Assembly: GCF_010686725.1 (NCBI RefSeq)
Contig: NZ_JAAGWZ010000001.1
Span: forward strand, 496,001 to 560,000
Reading direction: 5' to 3'
DNA length: 64,000 nt
DNA from: Galbitalea soli
GTDB taxonomy: Bacteria > Actinomycetota > Actinomycetes > Actinomycetales > Microbacteriaceae
The notes below the pieces were generated by a model that saw only the letters and a program-made list of their open reading frames with translations, did not search any database and was not told the DNA's origin. The position numbers and the translations under genes are program-made. Below, piece after piece: positions 19,321-33,328 of this stretch. How positions within the stretch are numbered: the first letter of the stretch is position 1; every line of letters starts with the position of its first letter.

Positions 19321-20205
19321 CTATGACGTCAATTCTACGACTTCCCTGGCCGCGACAGCGACGTCGGTGTTCACGACACGGTGATCGAACTCGTCCTGAG
19401 CGGCCAGTTCGACCTTCGCGGTCTCGAGCCGTCGGGCCTGTTCCTCGGGCGATTCGGTGCCCCTCCCGATGAGACGACGCACCAGTTCCTCCCACGTCGG
19501 GGGCAGCAGGAACACGAGTTTCGCCTCGGGCATCGCCTCGCGAACCTGGCGGGCGCCCTGCAGATCGATCTCCAGGAGCACCCTCTTGCCCGCGGTGAGG
19601 GCGGCGTCGATCGGCGGTCTCGGAGTGCCGTAGCGATAGGAGTTGTGGACCGTGGCCCACTCGAGCAACTCGCCCTCCGCGATCATGCGGTCGAACTCGT
19701 CGTCGCTGACGAAGAAGTAGTGCACGCCGTCGATCTCACCGGGGCGGGGCGCGCGCGTCGTCGCGGACACGCTCAGATGGATCTCGGGGTAGTGCTCGCG
19801 GATATACGCCGAGACCGTGCCCTTGCCGACCGCGGTCGGTCCGGCGAGCACCACGAGCGTCGACGTCGTCTCCCCACCCTCGCGCGCGGTCAGCCAGTCG
19901 CGGAGCGCCGTGCGCTGCCGCACCCCCAGGCCTCCGGTGCGCTTCGAGTCCGCGATGCCGAGTGCTCCCATGATGCGCGCAACCCGCGTGGGGCCGAGTC
20001 CCGGGATGCTGCCGAGCAGCTCCCGCACGCGCAGACCGGCCTCGGGCGAGTCCGGCTCGGCCCACGCCGTCTCCGCGACCTCGCGGGCCGAGCGGTTGCG
20101 CGTCGCGATGGACTGCTTGACCGCGGCGCGCGCACGGCGTGCGGCGACGGCGGCGCGGGAGGCCGCGGCTCGGTCGACCTGCGGCGGGGCGGGGCGGGGA
20201 CTCAC
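19321..20205 (-). CDS. gmk: Guanylate kinase with N-terminal mIHF-like domain
   Basis: 294 residues, about 100 longer than an ordinary guanylate kinase. The kinase domain starts near residue 115 with the P-loop [12 protein letters not shown] (122-129) and continues with [13 protein letters not shown] and GVHYFFVS. It phosphorylates GMP to GDP. Residues 1-106 are Ala/Arg-rich and end with [19 protein letters not shown] and [14 protein letters not shown], which matches the H2TH-containing actinobacterial integration host factor (mIHF). That gene normally stands alone just upstream of gmk. The GTG overlaps the pyrF stop (GTGA). The fusion looks real, since there is no stop or frame break between the parts. 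Confidence 0.93.
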   Translation of the reverse strand: MSPRPAPPQVDRAAASRAAVAARRARAAVKQSIATRNRSAREVAETAWAEPDSPEAGLRVRELLGSIPGLGPTRVARIMGALGIADSKRTGGLGVRQRTALRDWLTAREGGETTSTLVVLAGPTAVGKGTVSAYIREHYPEIHLSVSATTRAPRPGEIDGVHYFFVSDDEFDRMIAEGELLEWATVHNSYRYGTPRPPIDAALTAGKRVLLEIDLQGARQVREAMPEAKLVFLLPPTWEELVRRLIGRGTESPEEQARRLETAKVELAAQDEFDHRVVNTDVAVAAREVVELTS

Positions 20206-21060
20206 GCGGCGTACGCCTCGCGCACGGCGGACGCCTGGGCGGTGACCTCGGCGGCGATTCCATCCGGACCCGCGTCGAGGATCGCGCGCGAGGAACTGAC
20301 GATGACGCGCTCCGACGCCGCTCCGAATAGGCGGTGCAGGTCATCCAACCGGGCGCCCTGATGGCCGAAGCCCGGTGCCAGGATGGGGGTCGCCGAGAGG
20401 TCGGACGGCAGGATTCCGTGCTCGGCCAGATCGACGGTGGCGCCGATCACGACACCGAAAGAGCCGATGGGGGCGCTGTTCAGTCGATTCACCTCAGTCA
20501 CGATACCGGCTGCAACCGTGCGACCCGCATTCGGACCCCGCGCGATGACGGCGGTCTGCACCTCGCGGGACTCCGGATTCGAGGTGGCGCCGAGCACGAA
20601 GAGACCCTTGCCGTGGTGCGTCGCGATGCGGACCGGCGCCTCCAGCGAGCCGACGCCCTGATAGGCGCTGATCGTCATCGCGTCGGACTCGAGGCTCGAC
20701 CCGGGGGTCAACCACGCCTCCGCGTAGCCCTCCACACTCGTTCCGAGATCGCCGCGCTTGACGTCGGCGATCACGAGGAGGCCCGCCGCGCGAGCCGCGC
20801 CCAGCACCCGCTCGAGAGCGCCGAAACCCGCCGCTCCGTGCCGCTCGAAGAACGCGACCTGAGGCTTGACGATCCCCGCGCGGCCGGCGGTCGCATCCAC
20901 CACCCGCAGGCCGAACTCACGGAGCCCCTCCGCGGAGTCGGCGAGGCCCCAGCTGTGCAGCAGATAGGGATGGGGATCGATGCCGACGCACAGGTGGCCC
21001 GAGGCTGCGAAGGTCGAGCCGAGGCGGTCACCGAAGCTCGGGCCTCCGGCTGGAGCGGGG

Positions 21061-21071
<11 letters not shown>
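20202..21071 (-). CDS. pyrF: Orotidine 5'-phosphate decarboxylase, type 2
   Basis: 289 residues, the longer bacterial type 2 family. It makes UMP, the last de novo pyrimidine step. The catalytic Lys-Asp array is in [13 protein letters not shown], and the phosphate-binding end is seen in [13 protein letters not shown]. The ATG overlaps the carB stop by 11 nt and the end overlaps gmk, placing it inside the pyr operon. Confidence 0.96.
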
Positions 21072-24386
<3,315 letters not shown>

Positions 24387-24387
<1 letters not shown>

Positions 24388-25535
24388 TAGTTGTTCTCCT
24401 TTGCGGCGCGGGTGCTCTCGAGCACGAGGTCGCGGAATCGGTCGAAGAGGTAATTGCTGTCGTGAGGTCCGGCGGCGGCCTCGGGGTGGTACTGCACGGA
24501 GAAGGCGGGAATGTCGAGCGCCCGCAGGCCCTCCACCACGTTGTCGTTCAGGTTGACGTGGCTCACCTCGACCCGGCCGAATCCGGCAGGCGACTCGACG
24601 ACCTCTCCGATGGGGGCGTCGACCGCGAAGCCGTGGTTGTGGCTCGTGATCTCGGTGCGGCCCGTCGCGACATCGATCACCGGTTGGTTGATGCCCCGGT
24701 GGCCGAAGGGCAGCTTGTAGGTGCCGAAGCCGAGGGCGCGACCCAGCAGCTGGTTGCCGAAGCAGATTCCGAAGAACGGCAGGCCCTCGCGCAGGACCGC
24801 CTGCAGCAGAGCCACATGGCGATCGGACGCGCCCGGATCGCCGGGTCCGTTCGAGAAGAAGACCGCGTCCGGCGACATCGCGAGCAGTTCCTCCGCGGTG
24901 ATCGTCTGCGGCACGACGTGCACGTCGAGACCGCGGGCGGCGAGGTAGCGCAGCGTCGAGGTCTTGACTCCGAGGTCGAGAACGGCGACCGAACCGATTC
25001 GCTCCCCCTCGGCCGCGAGCGTGTAGCCGGTGGCCGTCGAGACCGTGCCGGAGAGGTTCTGCCCCAGCATCGACGCGGAACCCTGCACCAGACCCAGCTG
25101 CTCCTCCGGGGAGAGCGCGGCCTCCGCTCCGGAGAAGATGCCGGCGCGCATGACGCCCGCGTCGCGCAGTCGGCGGGTCACGGCGCGGGTGTCGATGCCG
25201 CTGATGCCCACGATTCCGTCGCGCGTGAGCTGGGCATCCAGCGAATCGGTCGCCCGGTAGTTCGACACGACGCGGGAGGGATCGCGCACCACGTAGCCCG
25301 ACACCCAGATCTGCGAGGACTCAGGGTCCTCCTCGTTCACCCCGGTGTTGCCGATGTGCGGGGCCGTCATCACGACGATCTGCCCCGCGTAGCTGGGGTC
25401 GGTGAGGGTCTCCTGGTAGCCGGTCATGCCGGTGGCGAAGACGGCTTCGCCGAAGGTCCGCCCGCGCGCCCCGTAGGCGGCGCCGGTGTACCGGGTTCCA
25501 TCTTCGAGCACGAGAACTGCTGGGTCGAGCGCCAC
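24387..25535 (-). CDS. carA: Carbamoyl-phosphate synthase small chain
   Basis: 382 residues. The C-terminal class I glutamine amidotransferase holds the nucleophile in [12 protein letters not shown] and the His/Glu pair in [12 protein letters not shown]. The N-terminal domain begins [12 protein letters not shown]-like ([16 protein letters not shown]). It feeds ammonia to CarB for pyrimidine and arginine synthesis. The GTG overlaps the stop of the upstream PH-like gene (TAGTG). Confidence 0.98.
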
Positions 25536-26032
25536 TAGGCCTTCTTTCCTGAACTGGTGGGGATGATCGACTCGAGGGCCGCGAGCAGGGGCTCGGGCTC
25601 ATCGAGCCGGAAGTAGCTGTCGACGGCGGTGCCCCCGACCGACCAGCCCAGGAGCACGAGACCGCCGGTCTCGACGACGCGGTCGATGGTGTACTGCGCC
25701 CGGGTGACGTCGCGGATATCCGAGACCGGGATGAACGCGGGGGCGGTGCCGCGGAGCGCGAGCACCACGCCGGCGTCCGTCACGTCGATCGTCGCGCGCG
25801 AGCGGAACCCCAGACCGGGCACCGCGACGCGGTCGAGCGGTCGCCCGTCGAAGGTCGTCGACACGTAGAGGCCGGTGAAGCGCCCGACCAGCGTCCCGAC
25901 GGCGGCGGGCACGGCGAGCGGCCGACCGAGGTACGCCTGGCGGCGCCGACGCCGCATCCAGCCCACGACCATCGCGACGACGAGGAGCACGAACAGCGCC
26001 ATCACGAGCGCGAGGAGCACGCCCCTATCCAC
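25535..26032 (-). CDS. PH-like domain membrane-anchored protein of the pyr operon
   Basis: 165 residues. One N-terminal membrane span (residues 5-25) is followed by a basic stretch WMRRRRRQ and then a beta-rich domain (residues 45-160) that looks like the bacterial PH-type fold found in this position in actinobacterial pyr operons. No catalytic residues can be named. It overlaps pyrC by 8 nt and carA by 1 nt, so it is co-translated with pyrimidine enzymes. The function is unknown. A membrane-proximal binding role is an inference from the fold only. Confidence 0.8.
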   Translation of the reverse strand: MDRGVLLALVMALFVLLVVAMVVGWMRRRRRQAYLGRPLAVPAAVGTLVGRFTGLYVSTTFDGRPLDRVAVPGLGFRSRATIDVTDAGVVLALRGTAPAFIPVSDIRDVTRAQYTIDRVVETGGLVLLGWSVGGTAVDSYFRLDEPEPLLAALESIIPTSSGKKA

Positions 26033-27355
26033 GGTGCACCCGCGCGTTCTGCGCGACGGTGGCGGCGTCGACGAGCTCGCCGTCCAGCACGGTCGCGTAG
26101 CCGTCGTGGACCGTCGCGACGACGCGCCCCGGCAGCGTGCGCCCGAGGTAGGGCGAATTGACGCCCTTGCCGTGCAGCTGCCCCACCGCGAACTCCCGGC
26201 GTGCAGACGGGTCGACCAGGGTGAACTGCGCGGGCGCCCCGACCGCGAAGGGGTCGCTATAGCCGGCGAGGCGACCGATCCGCGCGGGGGTCGTCGACAG
26301 CACCCGGGCGACGTCGGCCCAGCCGATCAGCCCGGAGTCGACCATCGCGAGCTGTACGACGCTCAGCGCGGACTCGAGGCCCACCATGCCGAAGGACGCC
26401 TCGTCCCAGGCGCACTCCTTCGACTCCATCGGGTGCGGCGCGTGATCCGTCGCGACGATGTCGATCGTGCCGTCCGCGAGCGCGGTGCGGAGCGCCTGCA
26501 CGTCCTCGTCCCGTCGCAGCGGCGGATTCACCTTGAACCGCGGGTCATAGCTGCGGGCGAGCTCCTCGGTGAGCAGCAGGTGGTGCGGGGTGACCTCGGC
26601 GGTGACCGCGATCCCTCGCGCCTTCGCCCATCGGATGACCTCGACCGAACCGGCCGTCGACAGGTGGCAGATGTGCAGACGGGCCCCGACGTGGTGGGCG
26701 AGCAGCACATCCCGGGCGATGATCGCCTCCTCCGCGACCGCGGGCCAGCCGCGCAGACCGAGCTCACCCGAGAGGGCGCCCTCGTTCATCTGCGCGCCCT
26801 CCGTGAGCCGGGGCTCCTGCGCGTGCTGCGCGATCACACCGTCGAAGGTCTTCACGTATTCGAGGGCGCGACGCATGAGCAGGGCATCCGCGACGCACTT
26901 TCCGTCGTCGGAGAAGACCGTGACGCCCGCCCGGGAGCCGGCCATCGCCCCGATCTCGCTCAACTGGGTTCCGGCGAGCCCCATCGTGACGGCGCCGATC
27001 GGCCTCACCGTGACGTAGCCATGCTGCTCGCCGAGCGAGTGCACCTGCTCGACGACCCCGGCGGTGTCGGCCACGGGCGAGGTGTTCGCCATCGCATGCA
27101 CCGCGGTGAACCCGCCGATCGCGGCGGCGCGCGACCCGGTCAGGACCGTCTCACTCTGCTCGAATCCGGGCTCGCGGAGGTGCGTGTGCAGATCGACGAG
27201 GCCGGGAAGGGCCTGGAGTCCATCGCCGTCGACCGTGGTGGCCCCGGCGCGGCTCAGCCGGGCTCCGAGTTCGGTGATGGTGCCGTGCTCGACGAGGATG
27301 TCGGTGTGCGACCCGTCGGGCAGCGTGGCTGCGGTGATGAGGAGCGTCGTCGGGC

Positions 27356-27359
<4 letters not shown>
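26025..27359 (-). CDS. pyrC: Dihydroorotase
   Basis: 444 residues from the GTG at 27359, which overlaps the pyrB stop (GTGA) and has a GGGAGG Shine-Dalgarno upstream. The longer open frame to 27563 is not supported. It closes carbamoyl aspartate to dihydroorotate. The amidohydrolase metal ligands are in [20 protein letters not shown] and VATDHAPHP, typical of the class I (type I) enzymes. Confidence 0.97.
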
Positions 27360-28305
<946 letters not shown>

Positions 28306-28309
<4 letters not shown>

Positions 28310-28848
28310 GACTCGATGCTCACCTCTTCGATTCCGTCGATCTCGCGCAGGCGAACGTTGATGCGCTCCTCGGCGGAGGTCGGCAGGTTCTTACCGACGA
28401 AGTCCGCTCGGATCGGGAGCTCGCGGTGGCCGCGGTCGACGAGAACCGCGAGCCTGACCGCCCGGGGCCGCCCGTGGTCGCCGAGGGCGTCCAGCGCGGC
28501 GCGAATCGTCCGGCCGGAGTAGAGCACGTCGTCGACGAGAACCACCGTCTTGCCGTCGATTCCGGAGGCGGGCAGTTGCGTCGGCGATGGCGCACGGGTG
28601 GGCTGGGCGCCGAGGTCGTCGCGGTACATCGTCACATCGAGGGATCCCACGCTCGCGAGGGATTCGCCCACGGCCGGGTCGATGCTCTCGAGGATGCGGC
28701 CGAGGCGCTGAGCGAGAATGACGCCGCGAGTGGGAATACCCAGCAGCACGAGATCGGAACCGCCGCGGTTGGACTCGAGGATCTCGTGCGAGATCCGGGT
28801 CAACGCCCGCGTGATGTCAGCCGACTGCAGAACTGTGCGCACAGTCAT
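28306..28848 (-). CDS. pyrR: PyrR: pyr operon RNA-binding regulator / uracil phosphoribosyltransferase
   Basis: 180 residues of the PRTase fold with the PRPP motif [13 protein letters not shown]. PyrR senses UMP/UTP versus PRPP and binds a hairpin in pyr mRNA. It is first in the operon, with a strong Shine-Dalgarno (AAGGAGGT) 4 nt before the ATG. A matching PyrR-binding-loop sequence lies just upstream of that Shine-Dalgarno (separate entry), so it probably represses its own translation and the genes coupled to it. Confidence 0.97.
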
Positions 28849-28857
28849 TCTGACCTC

Positions 28858-28883
28858 CTTCCCCGCCTCTCGGGACGGAACTT
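28858..28883 (-). promoter_or_regulatory. Candidate PyrR-binding hairpin in the pyrR leader
   Basis: The minus-strand RNA reads UCCCGAGAGGC, which fits the core of the published PyrR-binding-loop consensus (UCCNGNGAGGY). It is enclosed by UUCC and GGAA arms (28880-28877 with 28861-28858 side). The AAGGAGG Shine-Dalgarno of pyrR begins at the 3' foot of the hairpin. This layout favours translational repression over a classical terminator switch; no U-rich terminator is visible. Confidence 0.6.
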
Positions 28884-28903
28884 AAAGGATGTCTGGTGAC
28901 TCG

Positions 28904-28909
28904 ACTGTA
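28904..28909 (-). promoter_or_regulatory. Possible pyr operon -10 box
   Basis: TACAGT on the minus strand, about 55 nt before the pyrR start, would give a transcript that begins just before the PyrR-binding hairpin. The -35 side is GC-rich, with only a weak TTCAGT 19 nt away. The 131 nt between nusB and pyrR hold no other gene. Confidence 0.35.
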
Positions 28910-28979
28910 GCATCCCGCGGCCCGGCCCACTGAAGCTCCGGCCGCGGCCGCGTCGAGTGTCTCGGCGTGCGTCGGGTGT

Positions 28980-29393
28980 CTACGCGCGGGTCTGGGCGAC
29001 CCGCGCGAGCAGTCCGTTGACGAAGCTCGCCGAGTCCTCGGTGCTCAGAACGGTCGCGGACTCGACCGCCTCCGAGATGGCGACGGCGTCCGGCACCTCG
29101 TCGTTGAAGAGCAGCTCCCAGATGCCGATGCGGATGATCGCGCGGTCGACGGCGGGCATGCGGTCGATGGTCCAGCCCTGAGCGTAGGTCTCGATCAGTT
29201 CGTCGATCTCATCGCCGTGCGTGGCGACGCCCTCGACGATCTGCTTCGCGTAGGCCCAAGAACCCGACCGCTTCGGATCGGCGAAGTGTCGGTTCTCCTC
29301 CGCCAGCAGCGAGGCGTTGATCGACTCCCCACGGACATCGGCCCCGTACAGCACGTCGAGGGCGCGCTTTCGCGCCTTGGTTCTCGCGCTCAC
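28980..29393 (-). CDS. nusB: Transcription antitermination factor NusB
   Basis: 137 residues from the GTG at 29393, which overlaps the efp stop (TAGTG). The open frame continues upstream to 29900 in the shadow of efp. NusB binds boxA RNA with S10 in rRNA antitermination. The all-alpha fold is recognised by ARTKARKRALDVLYGAD at the N-terminus and AVDRAIIRIGIWELLF and FVNGLLARV later. The efp-nusB order is common in Gram-positives. Confidence 0.95.
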   Translation of the reverse strand: MSARTKARKRALDVLYGADVRGESINASLLAEENRHFADPKRSGSWAYAKQIVEGVATHGDEIDELIETYAQGWTIDRMPAVDRAIIRIGIWELLFNDEVPDAVAISEAVESATVLSTEDSASFVNGLLARVAQTRA

Positions 29394-29956
29394 TAGTCGT
29401 TGACGCGGCCGAGGTAGCTGCCGTCGCGCGTGTCGACCTTGACGCGGGTGCCCTGCTCGAGGAAGAGCGGCACCTGGATCTGATACCCGGTCTCGACGGT
29501 CGCCGGCTTCGTTCCGCCGGTGGAGCGGTCGCCCTGGAGCCCCGGCTCGGTGTAGGTGATCTCGAGCACGACGGAGGCGGGAAGTTCGACGTAGAGCGGA
29601 TCGCCGTTGTGCAGAGCGAGCGTCACCATCTGGTTCTCCAGCATGAAGTTCGCGGCATCGCCGACCTGCGCCTCGGAGAGCGTGATCTGGTCGTAGTCGG
29701 CGGTGTTCATGAAGACGAAGCCGTCGCCGTCCTTGTAGAGGTACTGGTAGTCGCTGCGATCCACGGTCTCGGTCTCGATCTTCGCGCCCGCGTTGAAGGT
29801 GCGGTCGACGACCTTGCCGCTCATCACGTTCTTCATCTTGGTGCGCACGAACGCGCCGCCCTTGCCGGGCTTGACGTGTTGGAAATCGATGACGGTCCAC
29901 AGCTGGCCGTCCATGTTGAGAACGACGCCGTTCCGGATATCGCTGGTCGAAGCCAT
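29393..29956 (-). CDS. efp: Elongation factor P
   Basis: 187 residues from the ATG at 29956, with a GGAAG Shine-Dalgarno, the standard EF-P length. It relieves ribosome stalling at polyproline. The KOW-like domain I carries the tip loop [10 protein letters not shown] with Lys32, and domain III ends with the usual [11 protein letters not shown]. No modification enzyme gene is nearby. Actinobacterial EF-P is reported to work with an unmodified lysine. Confidence 0.97.
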   Translation of the reverse strand: MASTSDIRNGVVLNMDGQLWTVIDFQHVKPGKGGAFVRTKMKNVMSGKVVDRTFNAGAKIETETVDRSDYQYLYKDGDGFVFMNTADYDQITLSEAQVGDAANFMLENQMVTLALHNGDPLYVELPASVVLEITYTEPGLQGDRSTGGTKPATVETGYQIQVPLFLEQGTRVKVDTRDGSYLGRVND

Positions 29957-30035
29957 GCTGAATTCACTTCCGATTGGGGATGGGGAGGTCGTGGGTGCGC
30001 GCACGCGACGGGCGCGACCCTCAAGTGTACCGGAG

Positions 30036-30476
30036 CTATGCGGTGCGCAGCCCGATCGCGTGGAGGGCGAGGAGGTACGAGTCGAAGCCGAAACCCGCGA
30101 TGACACCGGTGGCGACGGCCGAGATGACACTCGTGTGCCGGAACTCCTCCCGCGCATGCGGGTTCGAGATGTGCACCTCGATCACGGTGCCGCCGGCCTT
30201 CGTGACGAGGGCCACGGCGTCGCGCAGAGCGTAGGAGTAGTGCGTGAACGCGGCGGGGTTGAGGATGACCGGCGCCCCCGAGTCCGCCGCACCGTGCAAC
30301 CAGCTCATGAGCGTCGCCTCGTCGTCGGTCTGCCGTAGCTCGACCGTCCATCCCGCGGGGGCGGCCGCGCTCAGCACGCGGTCGAGCTCCGCGAGGTCCC
30401 CGCTTCCGTAGACGTCGGGTTCGCGGCTGCCGAGTCGGCCCAGATTGGGCCCGTTGAGCACGAGGACGGTGGTCAT
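30036..30476 (-). CDS. aroQ: 3-dehydroquinate dehydratase, type II
   Basis: 146 residues, the type II dodecameric family (also called AroD in mycobacteria). The start [13 protein letters not shown] resembles the mycobacterial enzyme, followed by REPDVYG with the catalytic tyrosine region, [16 protein letters not shown] with the catalytic histidine, and [13 protein letters not shown]. It dehydrates 3-dehydroquinate in the shikimate pathway. It lies 38 nt after aroB and 79 nt before efp. Confidence 0.97.
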   Translation of the reverse strand: MTTVLVLNGPNLGRLGSREPDVYGSGDLAELDRVLSAAAPAGWTVELRQTDDEATLMSWLHGAADSGAPVILNPAAFTHYSYALRDAVALVTKAGGTVIEVHISNPHAREEFRHTSVISAVATGVIAGFGFDSYLLALHAIGLRTA

Positions 30477-30514
30477 GACTCCCGATCCTATCGGTGGCGA
30501 CGGGACGGGCCCGG

Positions 30515-31591
30515 TCAGACCCCGATCTCCTGGTAGGCGGCGAAGAGGAGGGATTCGTCCGGAGCGGTGAGGACCGCGGGCTTCGCGATGTCGTCGAGCA
30601 CGATGAAGCGCAGGTGGCCGGCACGGGCCTTCTTGTCGCGCTGCATGGTGGCGAGCAGGGTCTGCCAGCGACCCACCGGATACGTCGTCGGAAGCGTGAG
30701 CGATTCGAGGATCCGACGGTGCCGGTCGACGGCCTCGTCGCTCAGCGATCCGGTGAGGCGCGAGAGTTCCGCCGCGAAGACCATGCCGACCGCCACGGCG
30801 GCCCCGTGCCGCCAGTTGTATCGCTCGGCGTGTTCGATCGCGTGGCCGAGGGTGTGCCCGTAATTCAGGAACTCGCGGCCGCCCGCCTCGCGGAAGTCAT
30901 CGCTGACGACGCGAGCCTTCATCGCGATGGCGAGCTCGACGAGCCGCCGGAACTCGGGGGTCGTCGGATCGGTCGCGCGCGCGACGTCGGCCTCGTAGAT
31001 GTCGAGGATCTCAGGGACCGCGATGAACCCGGCCTTCACGATCTCCGCGGATCCCGCGAGGATCTCGTTGGCACCCAGGGTGGACAGCAGGTCGAGGTCG
31101 ACGAGCACCGCGGAGGGGGCCCAGAACGCACCGACGAGGTTCTTGCCCTCGGCGGTGTTGATGCCCGTCTTGCCGCCGACCGCGGCATCGACCATTCCCA
31201 GCACCGTCGTCGGGATCTGAACGACGGGAACGCCCCGCAACCAGGTCGCGGCGACGAAGCCCGCCAGGTCGGTCGTCGCGCCGCCGCCCAGCCCCACCAC
31301 GACATCGGTGCGCGTGAAGTCGGTCTGGCCCATGATCTGCCAGCAGAACGCCGCAACCTCGACCCGCTTGGCGGCCTCCGCGTCGGGAACCTCGGCCAAC
31401 AGCACCTCGTATCGCCCGAGCAGCGCCTCCCGCACCTCGTTCGCCTTCGCGCCGAGCGTCGGAGCGTGGATGATCAGCACCTTCGTCGCCTTCGGGCCGA
31501 TCCGGTCGGCGAGCTCGCCGATCACCCCGTTGCCGACGAGGATGTCGTAGGGCGAGTCGCCCGTGACGCTGATCACGGTCGTGTCAGTCAT
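30515..31591 (-). CDS. aroB: 3-dehydroquinate synthase
   Basis: 358 residues from the ATG at 31591 (MTDTTVISV). An upstream in-frame start would intrude on aroK. It cyclises DAHP to dehydroquinate with NAD and a metal. GLGGGATTDLAGFVAATWLRG is the NAD-binding loop, and metal ligands lie in AEIVKAGFI and NYGHTLGHAIEH. It overlaps the aroK end by 8 nt. Confidence 0.97.
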   Translation of the reverse strand: MTDTTVISVTGDSPYDILVGNGVIGELADRIGPKATKVLIIHAPTLGAKANEVREALLGRYEVLLAEVPDAEAAKRVEVAAFCWQIMGQTDFTRTDVVVGLGGGATTDLAGFVAATWLRGVPVVQIPTTVLGMVDAAVGGKTGINTAEGKNLVGAFWAPSAVLVDLDLLSTLGANEILAGSAEIVKAGFIAVPEILDIYEADVARATDPTTPEFRRLVELAIAMKARVVSDDFREAGGREFLNYGHTLGHAIEHAERYNWRHGAAVAVGMVFAAELSRLTGSLSDEAVDRHRRILESLTLPTTYPVGRWQTLLATMQRDKKARAGHLRFIVLDDIAKPAVLTAPDESLLFAAYQEIGV

Positions 31592-32084
31592 GCGTGATGT
31601 CTCCCTCGGCCCACGTCGCGATGTCGCGGGCGATGTCGTCGAGTGGTCGGTCGGAGGTGTCCCAGCTGGCATCGGCGAGGCGCTCATAGATGGGTCGGCG
31701 CGCGTCGACGAGAGCGCGCCAGGCGTCGAGCCCGCCCGCGAGCAGCGGCCGCTTGGTACCGCCGATCCGGGGCGCCACGGCCTCGGGACTCACCGTGATG
31801 AGCGCGACACGATGGGCGGCGAGGTCGCGTTGGGTGTCCTTATCGAGGATCGCTCCCCCGCCGAGGGCGACCACCGCGCGCTCGGCGAGCGCGGCACGCA
31901 CGGCCGAGCGTTCCAGCGCCCGGAAGTGCGGTTCGCCGTGCTCGGCGAAGAGCGCGGCGATGGGGCCGTGCTCCGCGACGACGAGCTTGTCGGTGTCGAG
32001 GAACGGGAGTTCGAGGAGGCGGGCCACACGCTTGCCCAGGCGGGTCTTGCCCGAGCCGGGCGGACCGATGAGGACGAGGTTCAC
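31584..32084 (-). CDS. aroK: Shikimate kinase
   Basis: 166 residues from the GTG at 32084 (NLVLIGPPGSGKTRLGK), 10 nt after aroC. The P-loop GPPGSGKT, the shikimate site DTDKLV and GEPHFRALE, and the GGGAIL turn are all present. It phosphorylates shikimate. The Shine-Dalgarno is poor, so coupling to aroC translation is likely. Confidence 0.96.
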   Translation of the reverse strand: MNLVLIGPPGSGKTRLGKRVARLLELPFLDTDKLVVAEHGPIAALFAEHGEPHFRALERSAVRAALAERAVVALGGGAILDKDTQRDLAAHRVALITVSPEAVAPRIGGTKRPLLAGGLDAWRALVDARRPIYERLADASWDTSDRPLDDIARDIATWAEGDITHD

Positions 32085-32094
32085 GGCGCAGGGA

Positions 32095-33306
32095 CTACTG
32101 CGCGTCAGCGACGACGTCGCTGCCGGTGGCGAGACGGGCCGGGATGGCGTCGAGGTAGGCCCGCAGGTTGCGACGCGTCTCCCCGACCGAATCCCCGCCG
32201 AACTTCTCGAGCATCGAGTTCGCGAGCACCAGCGCGACCATCGCCTCCGCGACCACTCCCGCGGCGGGAACCGCGCAGACGTCGGATCGCTGGTGGTGGG
32301 CCTCCGCGGCGGCACCGGTCGCGATGTCGACGGTGCGAAGCGCGTGCGGCACGGTCGCGATGGGTTTCATCCCCGCGCGGACGCGCAGAACCGTGCCCGT
32401 GCTCATGCCGCCCTCGGTTCCCCCTGCCTTGTCGCTGAGGCGGGAGATGACACTTCCGTCGGTGACGAGTTCGTCGTGAGCCTGCGAACCGCGGCGCGTC
32501 GTGGTGAGGAAGCCGTCGCCGACCTCGACGCCCTTGATCGCCTGGATGCCCATGAGGGCGCCCGCGAGTTGAGAGTCGAGGCGACGGTCCCAGTGCACGT
32601 AGGATCCGAGCCCCGGCGGCACTCCGTAGGCGAGCACCTCGACGACTCCGCCGAGCGTGTCGCCGTCCTCGTGCGCGGCATCGACCTCGGCGACCATGGC
32701 GGCGCTCGTCACCGCGTCGAAGCAGCGCAGCGGATCCGCGTCGAGCGCGTCGACGTCGTCCGGGTGCGGTACCGCGCTGCCCTCCCGCACGCGCACGGCG
32801 CCGATGGACAGCGTGTGACTCACGAGCCTGACGCCGAGCTCGGCGAGGAAGGCCCGTGCGACGGCACCGAGCGCGACACGCGCCGCGGTCTCGCGGGCGC
32901 TCGCTCGCTCGAGCACGTTGCGCGCCTCCTCGAAGTCGTACTTCTGCATGCCCACGAGATCGGCGTGACCGGGGCGAGGCCGCGTGAGGGCGGCTCCCCT
33001 GCCCTTCGGCAGGCTCTCGAGGTCGACCGGTTCGGCGCTCATCACGTCCACCCAGCGCGGCCACTCGGTGTTGCCGATGCGGATCGCCACGGGGCTCCCC
33101 ATGCTCGCGCCGAAGCGCACGCCTCCCGACAGAGTGAGGGCATCCTCCTCGAATTTCATGCGCGCGCCCCGGCCGTAGCCGAGCTTGCGCCGCGCGAGGT
33201 CGGCACGGATTCCGTCGAGACTGATCGGCACGCCGGCCGGGAGCCCCTCGAGAATGGCCACCAGTTCGGGGCCGTGCGACTCACCTGCGGTCAACCATCG
33301 AAGCAT
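32095..33306 (-). CDS. aroC: Chorismate synthase
   Basis: 403 residues from the ATG at 33306 with a GGGAGGA Shine-Dalgarno. An upstream start would overlap aroE. It eliminates phosphate from EPSP to give chorismate, using reduced FMN. Signatures: [13 protein letters not shown] at the start, [16 protein letters not shown], and the [13 protein letters not shown] region near the end. Chorismate made here feeds TrpE in the same window. aroA is absent. Confidence 0.97.
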   Translation of the reverse strand: MLRWLTAGESHGPELVAILEGLPAGVPISLDGIRADLARRKLGYGRGARMKFEEDALTLSGGVRFGASMGSPVAIRIGNTEWPRWVDVMSAEPVDLESLPKGRGAALTRPRPGHADLVGMQKYDFEEARNVLERASARETAARVALGAVARAFLAELGVRLVSHTLSIGAVRVREGSAVPHPDDVDALDADPLRCFDAVTSAAMVAEVDAAHEDGDTLGGVVEVLAYGVPPGLGSYVHWDRRLDSQLAGALMGIQAIKGVEVGDGFLTTTRRGSQAHDELVTDGSVISRLSDKAGGTEGGMSTGTVLRVRAGMKPIATVPHALRTVDIATGAAAEAHHQRSDVCAVPAAGVVAEAMVALVLANSMLEKFGGDSVGETRRNLRAYLDAIPARLATGSDVVADAQ

Positions 33307-33328
33307 AGGAACAATCCTCCCACAGGGG

